Positions 1-7,909 of a DNA stretch of 64,000 bases are shown in pieces. This DNA comes from Paenibacillus paeoniae. Its GTDB lineage: Bacteria; Bacillota; Bacilli; Paenibacillales; Paenibacillaceae. The stretch is from the NCBI RefSeq assembly GCF_003388735.1, contig NZ_QUBQ01000004.1, positions 1 to 64,000 on the forward strand, given 5' to 3'. The translations under genes and the position numbers were made by a program. The notes beneath the pieces are model-generated. The model made no database searches. It was given only the letters and a program-made list of their open reading frames with translations, and had not been told where the DNA came from. Each line of letters starts with the position of its first letter. The stretch's first letter is position 1.

Positions 1-258
1 CAAGCTGATTAAGTAAACTTCGTTATCGATTCAATCTTGCGATTGTATCGGGCAGTTTCGCTCGTTGTTCAGTTTTCAAAGAACAATCTCTTGTCTTTCG
101 TTTCTTGCGTGTCAGCCGTTTGTCTCAGCGGCGACTTTTATAATATATCACAGCTGCCTAGGTTAATGCAAGCATTTTTTTAAATTCTTTTTTCATGCTT
201 TCTTGCATAATTCCTTGGCGCGAACATTAATGTAGCATAATCAATAAGGACTCGTCAA
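1..258 (-). promoter_or_regulatory. Tandem promoters and leader of an rRNA operon (16S gene just outside the window)
   Basis: Read on the minus strand, two promoters face the left edge. P1 is TTGACG (253-258), 18 bp, TACATT (229-234). P2 is TTGCAT (166-171), 18 bp, TATATT (142-147). Downstream, around 74-90, is TGTTCTTTGAAAACT, the boxA-like antitermination sequence that precedes 16S genes in Bacillus and relatives. In B. subtilis bofA is followed by rrnA, which supports the call. No mature rRNA sequence lies inside the window. The stretch has no credible protein gene. Confidence 0.8.
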
Positions 259-313
259 CCACCTTATTCATATTCGGAACATTCAGAGTTGGGTGATCAT
301 TCCATCCTTTTTC

Positions 314-577
314 TCAAACGATAAACAATTGGACACCCGCCAACATGAAGACCCCCGGCACACCTAATACAACTGCTGTACTAATCGTAATAGGATTAAG
401 CGGAATATGCAGCCCCTCAATAACTCCTAATTCATTAACGATGTAGAGCAGCCCCGCAGCCACAACCAGATGCAGGGCAAATCCCCGGAGCCAGCTCCAG
501 GATAGCTTATGCCTCAGCAGGATCCCTATCAACAATAAAGATGAAACAATCAATATAGAAAGCCATACGATTTTCAT
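314..577 (-). CDS. bofA: Pro-sigma-K processing inhibitor BofA family protein
   Basis: A small membrane protein of 87 residues, the same length as B. subtilis BofA. In that family BofA holds the SpoIVFB protease inactive in the outer forespore membrane until the sigma-K checkpoint is passed. Two or three hydrophobic segments are visible, and the conserved C-terminal signature IPLNPITISTAVVLGVPGV is intact. An upstream ATG would add nine residues, but GGGAGG seven bases before MKIVW decides the start. It overlaps the end of yaaL by 4 bp (ATGA), so the two are translationally coupled, and it is the last gene before the rRNA operon, as in B. subtilis. Confidence 0.93.
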   Translation of the reverse strand: MKIVWLSILIVSSLLLIGILLRHKLSWSWLRGFALHLVVAAGLLYIVNELGVIEGLHIPLNPITISTAVVLGVPGVFMLAGVQLFIV

Positions 578-816
578 TGCCCAACTACCTCCCATTGGGG
601 CCATGGCCCCTTCATTTTTTTGGCCTTATGAATGAGCATCGCATATCTCTTCTCTGCCGTAATAATCGCATGAATAGCATAATCCACTTGTTCGTGCCCT
701 AATGCATGCTCGAAAAATCGTTTTGCATTCTCCCATTCCCGCAATGTCTCCCTTATCTCTTCCTTGATACGGCGCTTGTGCGTTGCTTCTGCATCCGTCT
801 TGATCGTTAACTCCAT
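574..816 (-). CDS. yaaL: YaaL/DUF2508 family protein
   Basis: A protein of 80 residues, highly charged and mostly helical, with a central EEIRETLREW stretch and several Trp. It matches the DUF2508 family (B. subtilis YaaL), which sits between recR and bofA in many spore formers; its function is unknown. The start is set by AAGGAGG seven bases before the ATG. It lies downstream of the recR terminator, so yaaL-bofA probably has its own promoter in 820-915, where I could not settle on one. The stop codon overlaps the bofA start. Confidence 0.85.
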   Translation of the reverse strand: MELTIKTDAEATHKRRIKEEIRETLREWENAKRFFEHALGHEQVDYAIHAIITAEKRYAMLIHKAKKMKGPWPQWEVVGQ

Positions 817-916
817 AACCGTCCCTCCTTGTCCATCCCTTAATGGCTTCCTTCATATGTGTATAAGCCAGTGGACAAGATTAGAACGATAATATGAAAG
901 GATCTTCCTTCGGATA

Positions 917-955
917 AAACAAAAACCGAACTCCCCATTGAAGGAAGTTCGGTTT
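917..955 (-). terminator. Rho-independent terminator after recR
   Basis: On the minus strand AAACCGAACT (946-955) pairs with AGTTCGGTTT (923-932) around a short loop, followed by a T-rich run. It ends the dnaX-yaaK-recR transcript before yaaL. Confidence 0.8.
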
Positions 956-978
956 ATAGTAGAAACCATTCATTTAAG

Positions 979-1578
979 TTAAATTAATTCACGTCTGCCT
1001 TCCAGCGCTTTGGATAGCGTAACCTCATCGGCATACTCCAGATCGCCGCCGACCGGCAAGCCGTGTGCGATTCTGGTTACTTTCAGACCGAACGGCTTGA
1101 CTAGTCGAGACAAATACATCGCGGTCGCTTCACCTTCGATGTTCGGATTCGTGGCCAGAATAAGCTCCTGTACCTTCTCATCACTAAGCCTTCTCAGAAG
1201 CTCAGCTATCCGAATTTCATCCGGCCCGATTCCCTCCATTGGAGAGATCGCTCCTTGCAGCACATGATAGTAGCCGTCAAATTCCTTCATACGTTCCAGA
1301 GCCACAAGATCCTTGGATTCCTGTACCACACAAATAACAGAACCATCGCGAGACTTGTCTTGGCAAATTCTGCACGGGTCCGTATCCGTAATATTGCAGC
1401 ATACGGAGCAATAAAATAAATTCCGCTTTACGCTTACCAACGCTTTGGCAAAGTCGATGACATCATCTTCTTTCATCCGCAACACGTGGAAAGCAAGCCT
1501 TGCAGCCGTCTTGGGGCCAATACCAGGCAAGCGCGTGAATGAGTCGATCAATTTCGCTATCGGTTCCGGGTAATGCAA
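979..1578 (-). CDS. recR: Recombination mediator protein RecR
   Basis: RecR (199 residues, normal length) forms a DNA clamp and works with RecO to load RecA on SSB-coated single strands. The N-terminal helix-hairpin-helix ([12 protein letters not shown], about 17-28) is followed by a four-cysteine zinc finger (Cys57, 60, 69, 72) and a Toprim domain (about 80-175). The start codon is TTG, supported by GAGAGGAG about ten bases upstream and by the family's usual MxYPEPI beginning. It is third in dnaX-yaaK-recR, the standard order. Confidence 0.97.
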   Translation of the reverse strand: MHYPEPIAKLIDSFTRLPGIGPKTAARLAFHVLRMKEDDVIDFAKALVSVKRNLFYCSVCCNITDTDPCRICQDKSRDGSVICVVQESKDLVALERMKEFDGYYHVLQGAISPMEGIGPDEIRIAELLRRLSDEKVQELILATNPNIEGEATAMYLSRLVKPFGLKVTRIAHGLPVGGDLEYADEVTLSKALEGRRELI

Positions 1579-1624
1579 AAGGGTACAGCTCCTCTCAGGC
1601 CTTCAGCAAAGCTTCAGCCTGTTA

Positions 1625-1936
1625 TTAGAACAGACCCGGGATTTTCATGCCGCCCGTAAATTTGCCCATATCTTGGTTTGCAAGCTCATCTGCTTTTGTA
1701 AGAGCGTCATTAACAGCTGTCATAACTAGGTCTTGCAGCATTTCTACATCGTCAGGATCTACCGCTTCCGGCTTAATGATAATATTAAGAAGCTTCTTGT
1801 GTCCATTGACAGCAACTGTAACAACGCCGCCGCCAGCCGTTCCTTCAACCGATTTGGTTTCCAGTTGCTCCTGTGCTTTCAACATTTGCTCCTGCATCTT
1901 CTTCACTTGCTTCATCATCTGATTCATATTGTTCAT
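1625..1936 (-). CDS. yaaK: YbaB/EbfC family nucleoid-associated protein
   Basis: A small dimeric DNA-binding protein of the YbaB/EbfC family, 103 residues from the chosen start. The N-terminal Met/Gln/Lys-rich helix ([12 protein letters not shown]) and the family core [14 protein letters not shown] and [16 protein letters not shown] are clear. A first ATG six bases upstream has GGGGTG only one base away, while the second ATG has it at seven, so the second is chosen. It lies between dnaX and recR, as in most Firmicutes. The family binds DNA without strong sequence specificity; its precise role is unsettled. Confidence 0.93.
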   Translation of the reverse strand: MNNMNQMMKQVKKMQEQMLKAQEQLETKSVEGTAGGGVVTVAVNGHKKLLNIIIKPEAVDPDDVEMLQDLVMTAVNDALTKADELANQDMGKFTGGMKIPGLF

Positions 1937-1962
1937 GTTCATTCACCCCATCGATTTAGTAG

Positions 1963-3756
1963 TTATAGATTGTCCTTCACAACGACAAGCTCTTCACCGA
2001 ATAGCTTAACGGCTTCTTCCACCCATTCAGGACGCCTGCTTACCGACTCGGGACCGCCTTCTCCTTCAGGCACAAGCTCTAACGGCTCACTCGCCGCCTC
2101 ACCTGCCCCATCCAAGGCTGTTTGCCAGTCCTTCAGCATCACCGTGACCAAATGATACGCAGTACCAAGTACCTCTTGCGCTATGCGCTCGATAATTTCT
2201 CGATGGTTCGGCTTTTCAGTCGTTTCCCTATGAATATCATTCTTGAATGCCAGAAGCAAATTGCCGCCGTCGACGGACACGAGTTCCCCGTCTTTCAGCC
2301 ACGCATGAAGCGTCACTTTGGCATCCTTCACGCGGCCTAGTACATCGCCCCAACGCGAACGCGCTATGCCTGACTCCGGACTGCCTGCCGCTGCTATATA
2401 ACCCTCAAGCTTTACTTTGGAACGGGCAATGCCGCCACCGCTGCCGAAAGCACCTCGAATGGCGCCTCTGGAACCTGGCCCCGAATTGCGGGAAGCTCCT
2501 GCTCCTGCGTCTTGCCCCGCTTGAGGCTGAACACCGCCTTGCAACAAGCCCTCAAGCTTGCGTTCTAGAGCATTTACTTGCTGGCGAAGCCGTGTCACCT
2601 CAGCTGATGAGGCATTATCCGCGCTGCCGGAATCACTCGATCCGTGGGCAACTTGACTGGAAGTCTGCTCATTTCCTATGGCACAAAGCTTCATCAACGC
2701 CACTTCGAATAACGTCTGCGGCTGTGAGGCATGCTTTAATTCTACTTGATAACGATTAAGAACATCAATCATGGCAAACAATCGTTGGGAAGAGTAGGCT
2801 TCCGCCATAGCCACGAACCGATCGCGATCCACCACTCGCTCCGTTACTGCGCCTCCTGAGGGAGCAAGCTTTAGAACAAGCAAATCACGGAAGTAGTACA
2901 TTAGATTCTCCATGCACTTATCCGCAGCCTTGCCTGCTTGCATCAAGCCCTCTACAAGCGGCATAAGGGCAGCTACGTTGCGATCCCGGAGGGCTTCAGC
3001 CAATTGGTAGAATTGATCAGCAGCCATGCCTCCTGTAACATCTATTGCTGCATCTAACGTAATTCGCCGATCGCCGAACGCCGCAACTTGCTCCAGCAGA
3101 CTGATGGCATCCCGCATTCCGCCTTCGGACAACCGAGAAATATAAGCCAGCGCATCCTCATCCGCGACTATGCCTTCATCTTGGCAGATTTGCATCAGCC
3201 TGCCCGATTGTTCCTCCAGCGAAACTTGCCTGAAGTCGAACCGCTGACATCTGGATATAATCGTTGCCGGAAGCTTATGCGGCTCTGTTGTCGCCAATAT
3301 AAAGATAACATGACCGGGCGGCTCCTCAAGCGTCTTGAGAAGCGCATTGAACGCCTCGGTAGTGAGCATATGCACCTCGTCAATAATGTACACTTTGAAG
3401 CGCACTTCCGACGGAGCATACCTTACCTTGTCTCGTATTTCCCTAATTTCATCAATGCCGCGATTGGATGCGGCGTCAATCTCGATAACGTCCATAATGT
3501 GTCCTGCTGTAATTCCTCGACAGGCAGCGCATTCATTACAGGGCTCCACAGTTGGTCCACGCTCACAGTTCACTGCTTTAGCGAGCACCTTGGCTGTCGT
3601 TGTCTTACCTGTTCCCCGCGGTCCATTGAATAGATAGGCATGAGACACACGATTCTCCCGAATCGCATTTTGAAGCGTCTGTATAATATGCTGCTGTCCA
3701 ACCATGTCCTGAAACGTCTGAGGACGCCAGGCACGATATAACGCGATATGTGACAC
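1963..3756 (-). CDS. dnaX: DNA polymerase III subunit gamma/tau
   Basis: The clamp-loader ATPase that couples DnaE/PolC with the sliding clamp. From the GTG start (VSHIALYRAWRPQTF) it has 597 residues: Walker A GPRGTGKT at about 45-52, a zinc module with Cys64, 73, 76 and 79, a DExH-type Walker B (IIDEVHML), the AAA+ domains to about residue 370, a low-complexity Gly/Ser linker and a C-terminal tau-like domain. The open frame extends 59 codons further upstream, but that part is unlike DnaX and overlaps the SRP RNA side. AAGGGAAGG precedes the GTG. I saw no clear slippery sequence for a short gamma form. Confidence 0.96.
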   Translation of the reverse strand: MSHIALYRAWRPQTFQDMVGQQHIIQTLQNAIRENRVSHAYLFNGPRGTGKTTTAKVLAKAVNCERGPTVEPCNECAACRGITAGHIMDVIEIDAASNRGIDEIREIRDKVRYAPSEVRFKVYIIDEVHMLTTEAFNALLKTLEEPPGHVIFILATTEPHKLPATIISRCQRFDFRQVSLEEQSGRLMQICQDEGIVADEDALAYISRLSEGGMRDAISLLEQVAAFGDRRITLDAAIDVTGGMAADQFYQLAEALRDRNVAALMPLVEGLMQAGKAADKCMENLMYYFRDLLVLKLAPSGGAVTERVVDRDRFVAMAEAYSSQRLFAMIDVLNRYQVELKHASQPQTLFEVALMKLCAIGNEQTSSQVAHGSSDSGSADNASSAEVTRLRQQVNALERKLEGLLQGGVQPQAGQDAGAGASRNSGPGSRGAIRGAFGSGGGIARSKVKLEGYIAAAGSPESGIARSRWGDVLGRVKDAKVTLHAWLKDGELVSVDGGNLLLAFKNDIHRETTEKPNHREIIERIAQEVLGTAYHLVTVMLKDWQTALDGAGEAASEPLELVPEGEGGPESVSRRPEWVEEAVKLFGEELVVVKDNL

Positions 3757-3971
3757 GCGACCCTTCCCTTTCAGCTTGCCTGATCTTCTCAAAGCAGCTT
3801 TTTCTGATGCCTCTATTATACTACATCGCAGCACCAAGCAAAATGTTAAAAAGCTTATAGAAGCAAAAAGTCCCGCAGCTTTCGTTCTCTCAAGCATCAA
3901 TAGCTCGATGAACTGCAACTGCGGGACTTTCATGGTATGGGCATCCGCTGCCCTTCACATCTATGGTTAGA

Positions 3972-4246
3972 ACCGTGCACCTGCCCCTGATAAATACGAT
4001 CCAAGCGGCATTCTTGCTGCACAGCTCGAGCCAGGCACTCCCCCGGCACATGAACTAACTTGCTTACGGCTGCTTCCTTCCGGACCTGACCGAGTTCACA
4101 AGCGTCCATTGCGGAGGACCCAACTGTCAACACTGCTTGCAAGCGCCAAGCCTCACATCAGCATAACCTCAGACAGGAATTCAACCTCGCTACAGCGGAT
4201 TGCGAGTTACAGGGCACCGCTACCTCCCCATCTAGCACGGCAAAGA
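3972..4246 (-). ncRNA. ffs: Signal recognition particle RNA, large Bacillus type (scRNA)
   Basis: The minus strand carries the invariant SRP S-domain, GGTCAGGTCCGGAAGGAAGC, in the middle. The 5' part, beginning TCTTTGCCGTGCTA and continuing GGGGAGGTAGCGGTGCCCTG, matches the Alu domain of B. subtilis scRNA, and the 3' end GGTGCACGGT matches too. About 275 nt is close to the 271 nt of B. subtilis. A sigma-A-like promoter lies just upstream: TTGCGC, 17 bp, TATACT, with the -10 at about 4249-4254. It stands upstream of dnaX, as in B. subtilis. Mature ends are estimated. Confidence 0.95.
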
Positions 4247-4281
4247 CAAGTATAGTACATTCCAGAGCAAAGCGCAACCTA

Positions 4282-4345
4282 TGGAGTTTTTTGCATGTCG
4301 TAGACTGTGAAAAAGCGCCCTGGAGTTTTTTGCATGTCGTAAGGC
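4282..4345. repeat. Two-copy direct repeat, 39-bp period
   Basis: TGGAGTTTTTTGCATGTCGT occurs at 4282 and again at 4321, each copy followed by a related A-rich tail (ctgtgaaaaa and ctgtaaaaaa). The 39-bp offset makes a perfect-core tandem duplication. It sits between the SRP RNA promoter and the 3' end of the lipoprotein gene, exactly where two conserved gene blocks meet. Confidence 0.7.
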
Positions 4346-4362
4346 TGTAAAAAATCCTCTGC

Positions 4363-4770
4363 CTAGCTCCGAACCTTCACATGCACGTCGTAACGTGGAA
4401 AGTTGGACTGGAGGATGCTCTGCGCTTCAGCCCTTATACGTTCCCGATCGGCGTCCGACAATCCCCGATTGATGCGCAACGTCACATTGGCATCGTCCCC
4501 GTTAAATCCAACCTCGGTCTTGCGTATGCCCTTCACAGGCTCCAGCAATTGCCCCATAAACTGAATATCCTTCTCATATAATGTACCGCTGCGATTAAGC
4601 AGGTTCGGATTGCTGTTCGAATAGCCGAGGTAACCGTCATTCTGGTACGACTGAGCTTTATCAGACGCCTGTTTGGCACAGCCGCCAAGCATAATTGCCG
4701 CTCCGAACAAGCCGATCCAAAGCAGCTTCCACATCCTTCGTCCTCTTCTATATCCCTTGAAATAACCCAT
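4363..4770 (-). CDS. YhcN/YlaJ-type sporulation lipoprotein
   Basis: From MGYFKGYRRG it has 135 residues: a basic N-terminus, a hydrophobic signal segment and a lipobox (LGGC), then a domain with DANVTLRINRGLSDADRERI typical of the YhcN/YlaJ spore lipoprotein family, small proteins made in the forespore. GGGAGG seven bases before the ATG fixes the start; a second ATG 12 codons on is possible. That ribosome site forms the 3' arm of a terminator-like hairpin, and a sigma-G-type promoter overlaps the hairpin (see the regulatory entry). The gene follows rpmE. Its assignment to the family is from motifs only. Confidence 0.8.
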   Translation of the reverse strand: MGYFKGYRRGRRMWKLLWIGLFGAAIMLGGCAKQASDKAQSYQNDGYLGYSNSNPNLLNRSGTLYEKDIQFMGQLLEPVKGIRKTEVGFNGDDANVTLRINRGLSDADRERIRAEAQSILQSNFPRYDVHVKVRS

Positions 4771-4822
4771 AAAAAAACCTCCCTTATAACCATAGGATGG
4801 CTGAGGGAGGCTCTTGTATTCT
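4771..4822 (-). promoter_or_regulatory. Terminator-like hairpin with an embedded sigma-G promoter
   Basis: On the minus strand CCTCCCT (4804-4810) pairs with AGGGAGG (4778-4784), with an inner CCAT/ATGG pairing, and is followed by TTTTTTT (4771-4777) running straight into the lipoprotein ATG at 4770. The 3' arm contains that gene's ribosome site. A sigma-G match covers the same bases: AGAATA (4817-4822), 17 bp, CATCCTA (4793-4799); the consensus is GHATR and CATWHTA. Transcription from it would begin near 4785-4787, after the 5' arm, leaving the ribosome site unpaired. The hairpin also ends the rpmE transcript. Confidence 0.65.
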
Positions 4823-4852
4823 GCCAAATAAAGGCTGAATGATTGTAATAAA

Positions 4853-5050
4853 TTAAATGCCGTATTTCTTCTTGAAACGGTCGACGCGGCCGCCGGCATC
4901 CAGGAACTTCTGCTTACCCGTGAAGAATGGGTGACATGCGGAGCAAACCTCAACACGAAGGGTCGATTTGATCGAACCTGTCTCGAACGTATTGCCGCAA
5001 GCGCAAGTTGCTGTAACGACGTGGTATGTCGGATGAATACCTTGTTTCAT
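4853..5050 (-). CDS. rpmE: 50S ribosomal protein L31, zinc-binding form
   Basis: Ribosomal protein L31 of 65 residues, close to the 66 of B. subtilis RpmE. The four zinc ligands of the C+ form are present: Cys16 and Cys18 (CAC) and Cys36 and Cys39 (CSAC). The C-terminal [12 protein letters not shown] is typical. The ATG at MKQGIHP is preceded by AGAGGTG at six bases; an in-frame GTG three codons upstream lies inside that site and is rejected. It lies downstream of rho and the radical SAM gene, within the usual rho-rpmE neighbourhood. Confidence 0.97.
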   Translation of the reverse strand: MKQGIHPTYHVVTATCACGNTFETGSIKSTLRVEVCSACHPFFTGKQKFLDAGGRVDRFKKKYGI

Positions 5051-5179
5051 CTCGTTCACCTCTTTCTGCCCTGAGCCACATGCGGGCCCAGAATTAAATC
5101 ACACATGCGAATTATAGCATGGATAAGCAAGATGGCGCAATGGTGCGCCGTGCGAATCCTTCTATATTGGATCGAACTG

Positions 5180-6448
5180 CTATCTCATCACAATCGGCCT
5201 GCGCATTCCCACTGGGGGAACATGCGTATACGAGCCGATCACGACATCAGGAAGCTCCTGACGGTAAATTTCAAGCATCTGTTTCATCCCGTAGATCTCA
5301 CCTTGCGCCTTCGGTATAAGAGCCAGATAACTCTCCGGATCAATATTCAGATTGCGCATCTGGATAAGTTTCAGTCCCGTTCGCTTGACGAAGCCGATCA
5401 TCGCCTCGATCTCTTCTTCCCGGTCCGTAACGCCTGGGAAAATCAAGTAGTTGATGGAGGTGTATACTCCTTGGTCCGTCGCATACTTGAGCGATCGCTC
5501 CACATTCTGCAGCGTATACGCACGCGGCTTATAATACGCATTATAATGGTCGTCAAGCGCACTAATCGTACTTACCCGCATCAGATCAAGACCAGCATCT
5601 ACGATTGCTCTCATAAAATCGGTCAGGCCCGCATTGGTATTGATGTTGATATACCCGAGTGAGGTTTGCGCTCTTACCCGATTCATCGCTTCCACGATGA
5701 TCTTCATCTGCGTCGATGGTTCTCCCTCGCAGCCTTGGCCGAAGCTGATAATCGATTCCGGCTCCTTCAGCTGCTCCAGCATAATCTCCACTACTTCATC
5801 CACAGTCGGCTTGAAATTCATGCGCGTCTGCGGCGCTACGAAGCCGCTGTCATCCGGCTGCTCTGAGATACAGCCGAAGCATCCTGCGTTGCAGGAATAC
5901 GATACGGGAACCGCACCTTCCCAGCGGCTTAGAAACGTGTTGGATGCCGTGAGGCACTCATAACCGAGCGCACAGTTGGACAAGTGCTTGTACAGCCGGT
6001 TATCGGGATACTTCTGAAGCAGCCTCTCCACTTGCACATTCAATTCGTTCCGATCGCAATTAAGCGGATCCCAGCGTTCAGGGTCGTCGCACTGCTCGGC
6101 TGTCACAAAAAATTGCCCGTTCTTCCAGACAACAGCCGTGTAACCGAACAGAGGCAGCTTCTCATTCTTATCTGACTTCACATAACCAGGCAGACATAAA
6201 CGAGTGTAGCCCTGCGGCAATAACGCCCCTACCGCTTGAGCCCCGCCGGGCAGCGCCTGCATTTGGCCCGAGTCTGGATCTAGTCCTATCGGTCTCGTGA
6301 ATGGGAGACTTACGAGCGTCGCTCCTTCCGGAAGCGGAATAAGCTCGTCCTCCATCAGCTCTACAATCATATCGCCGCTTCGTCCAAGTCCGATATAGTC
6401 AGGATGGTCGAACACATTGCCGTGTTCATCCGCATATACGAGATTCAT
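5180..6448 (-). CDS. Radical SAM protein of unknown substrate
   Basis: A 422-residue protein with the radical SAM cluster motif CNAGCFGC (Cys186, 190, 193), so it should bind a 4Fe-4S cluster and S-adenosylmethionine. A GQGCEGEPS segment resembles the SAM-binding glycine motif after the cluster. The first 180 residues form an N-terminal domain with two extra cysteine pairs (Cys120/131 and Cys159/165), which could carry another metal site. AAAGGAGA before the ATG supports the start. It lies 23 bp after rho and about 130 bp before rpmE, so it is probably cotranscribed with rho. B. subtilis lacks a gene here. I do not recognise the substrate. Confidence 0.85.
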   Translation of the reverse strand: MNLVYADEHGNVFDHPDYIGLGRSGDMIVELMEDELIPLPEGATLVSLPFTRPIGLDPDSGQMQALPGGAQAVGALLPQGYTRLCLPGYVKSDKNEKLPLFGYTAVVWKNGQFFVTAEQCDDPERWDPLNCDRNELNVQVERLLQKYPDNRLYKHLSNCALGYECLTASNTFLSRWEGAVPVSYSCNAGCFGCISEQPDDSGFVAPQTRMNFKPTVDEVVEIMLEQLKEPESIISFGQGCEGEPSTQMKIIVEAMNRVRAQTSLGYININTNAGLTDFMRAIVDAGLDLMRVSTISALDDHYNAYYKPRAYTLQNVERSLKYATDQGVYTSINYLIFPGVTDREEEIEAMIGFVKRTGLKLIQMRNLNIDPESYLALIPKAQGEIYGMKQMLEIYRQELPDVVIGSYTHVPPVGMRRPIVMR

Positions 6449-6471
6449 GATGTTCTCCTTTCCACGGAACC

Positions 6472-7812
6472 TTAAGAGGTATGCGTCGTTCTGTTCACCG
6501 GTCTGCGGCTTGCCGAAGACGCTGAATTGCTCTTCATGGCGTGGCGCTCGTTCTTAGGCGGTTCGGCCGAAGTGTCGAGCGACATAAGAAACTGCTCATT
6601 ATTATCCGATTCCTTCAGCTTCTTAAGGAAGTTATCAACGAAGTCAGGCGTATCCGTCAAGCTTCTCCGAATAGCCCAGATCTTGTCCAGCTCTTCCTTG
6701 CTCAGGAGCAACTCTTCACGACGCGTACCCGATCTGCGCATATCCAGCGCAGGGAAGATGCGACGTTCAGCCAACTTCCGATCCAGATGAAGCTCCATGT
6801 TGCCGGTGCCTTTAAATTCTTCATATATAATATCGTCCATACGTGAGCCGGTCTCGATCAATGCCGTTGCAAGAATCGTTAAGCTGCCGCCCTCTTCCAC
6901 ATTACGAGCCGAGCCGAAGAAACGCTTCGGACGATGGAAGGCTGCTGGATCAATACCGCCGCTTAAGGTCCGTCCGGATGGAGGAATGACCAAGTTGTAT
7001 GCTCTCGCCAGACGTGTAATGCTGTCTAGCAAAATAACGACATCCTTCTTATGCTCCACCAATCGAAGCGCTCTCTCCAGGACAAGCTCCGCTACCTTGA
7101 TATGATTCTCCGGCAGCTCATCGAAAGTCGACGATACAACCTCTCCTTTTACGGAGCGCTGCATATCTGTCACTTCCTCTGGACGCTCATCAATTAGCAG
7201 CACAAAAAGCTCAATGTCCGGATGATTCTCCGAGATGCTATTGGCAATTTCCTTCAACAAAAGGGTTTTGCCCGCTTTGGGCGGCGCGACGATCAGACCC
7301 CTCTGACCTAGTCCAACAGGTGCCAGTAGATCCATCATACGGGTGGATAGCTTCGACTGCGAGGTTTCGAGCACTAATTTCTTCTCGGGATATAGAGGAG
7401 TAAGGGCAGGAAAATGAAGTCGTTCAGACGCTGTGTCAGGATTCTCTCCATTTACAGCATTGACTTGAAGCAGACCGAAGTAACGTTCGTTTTCTTTCGG
7501 CGGCCGGCACTTGCCGGATACGAGATCGCCGCTCCTCAGATCGAATCTGCGGATCTGGGAAGCCGAGATATAAATGTCTTCTTTGCTTGGCAAGTAATTA
7601 ATAGGGCGCAGGAAGCCGAAGCCTTCTTGCAGGATATCAAGTACGCCTTCCATGAACATCAGTCCGCTCTTCTCTGCTTGCGCACGAAGAATAGCGAAGA
7701 TGAGCTCTTTCTTCTTAAGCTGACCGTAATAGGCGATCTGGTACTGCTTCGCCAGCTTGTACAGTTCCGTCAGCTTCAATCCTTCCAGATCCGCGATCTG
7801 TAGATCCGACAT
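6472..7812 (-). CDS. rho: Transcription termination factor Rho
   Basis: Rho is a hexameric RNA-dependent ATPase that ends untranslated transcripts. The 446-residue protein has an N-terminal helical Rho-N domain, the RNA-binding cold-shock-like domain (about 50-120, with GFGFLRP), Walker A APPKAGKT (176-183), Walker B VVILLDSITRL and the arginine-containing LSGGIDP region. The C-terminus carries a Ser/Arg-rich tail of about 25 residues beyond the usual end. It lies between murA and the radical SAM gene, matching the B. subtilis murAB-rho-rpmE order. Confidence 0.98.
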   Translation of the reverse strand: MSDLQIADLEGLKLTELYKLAKQYQIAYYGQLKKKELIFAILRAQAEKSGLMFMEGVLDILQEGFGFLRPINYLPSKEDIYISASQIRRFDLRSGDLVSGKCRPPKENERYFGLLQVNAVNGENPDTASERLHFPALTPLYPEKKLVLETSQSKLSTRMMDLLAPVGLGQRGLIVAPPKAGKTLLLKEIANSISENHPDIELFVLLIDERPEEVTDMQRSVKGEVVSSTFDELPENHIKVAELVLERALRLVEHKKDVVILLDSITRLARAYNLVIPPSGRTLSGGIDPAAFHRPKRFFGSARNVEEGGSLTILATALIETGSRMDDIIYEEFKGTGNMELHLDRKLAERRIFPALDMRRSGTRREELLLSKEELDKIWAIRRSLTDTPDFVDNFLKKLKESDNNEQFLMSLDTSAEPPKNERHAMKSNSASSASRRPVNRTTHTS

Positions 7813-7909
7813 ATTCTCACCACTTTATTCAAATTATATAGAGTATGACTGATTAATCATCTTTACCATTCTATGCCAGTTCTATTCCGCGAGGAAAGTC
7901 GGAGTCCCT

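Noticed and set aside
3930-4142. Open frame antisense across the SRP RNA
   Set aside because: It is the SRP RNA read as protein; the conserved RNA sequence explains it.
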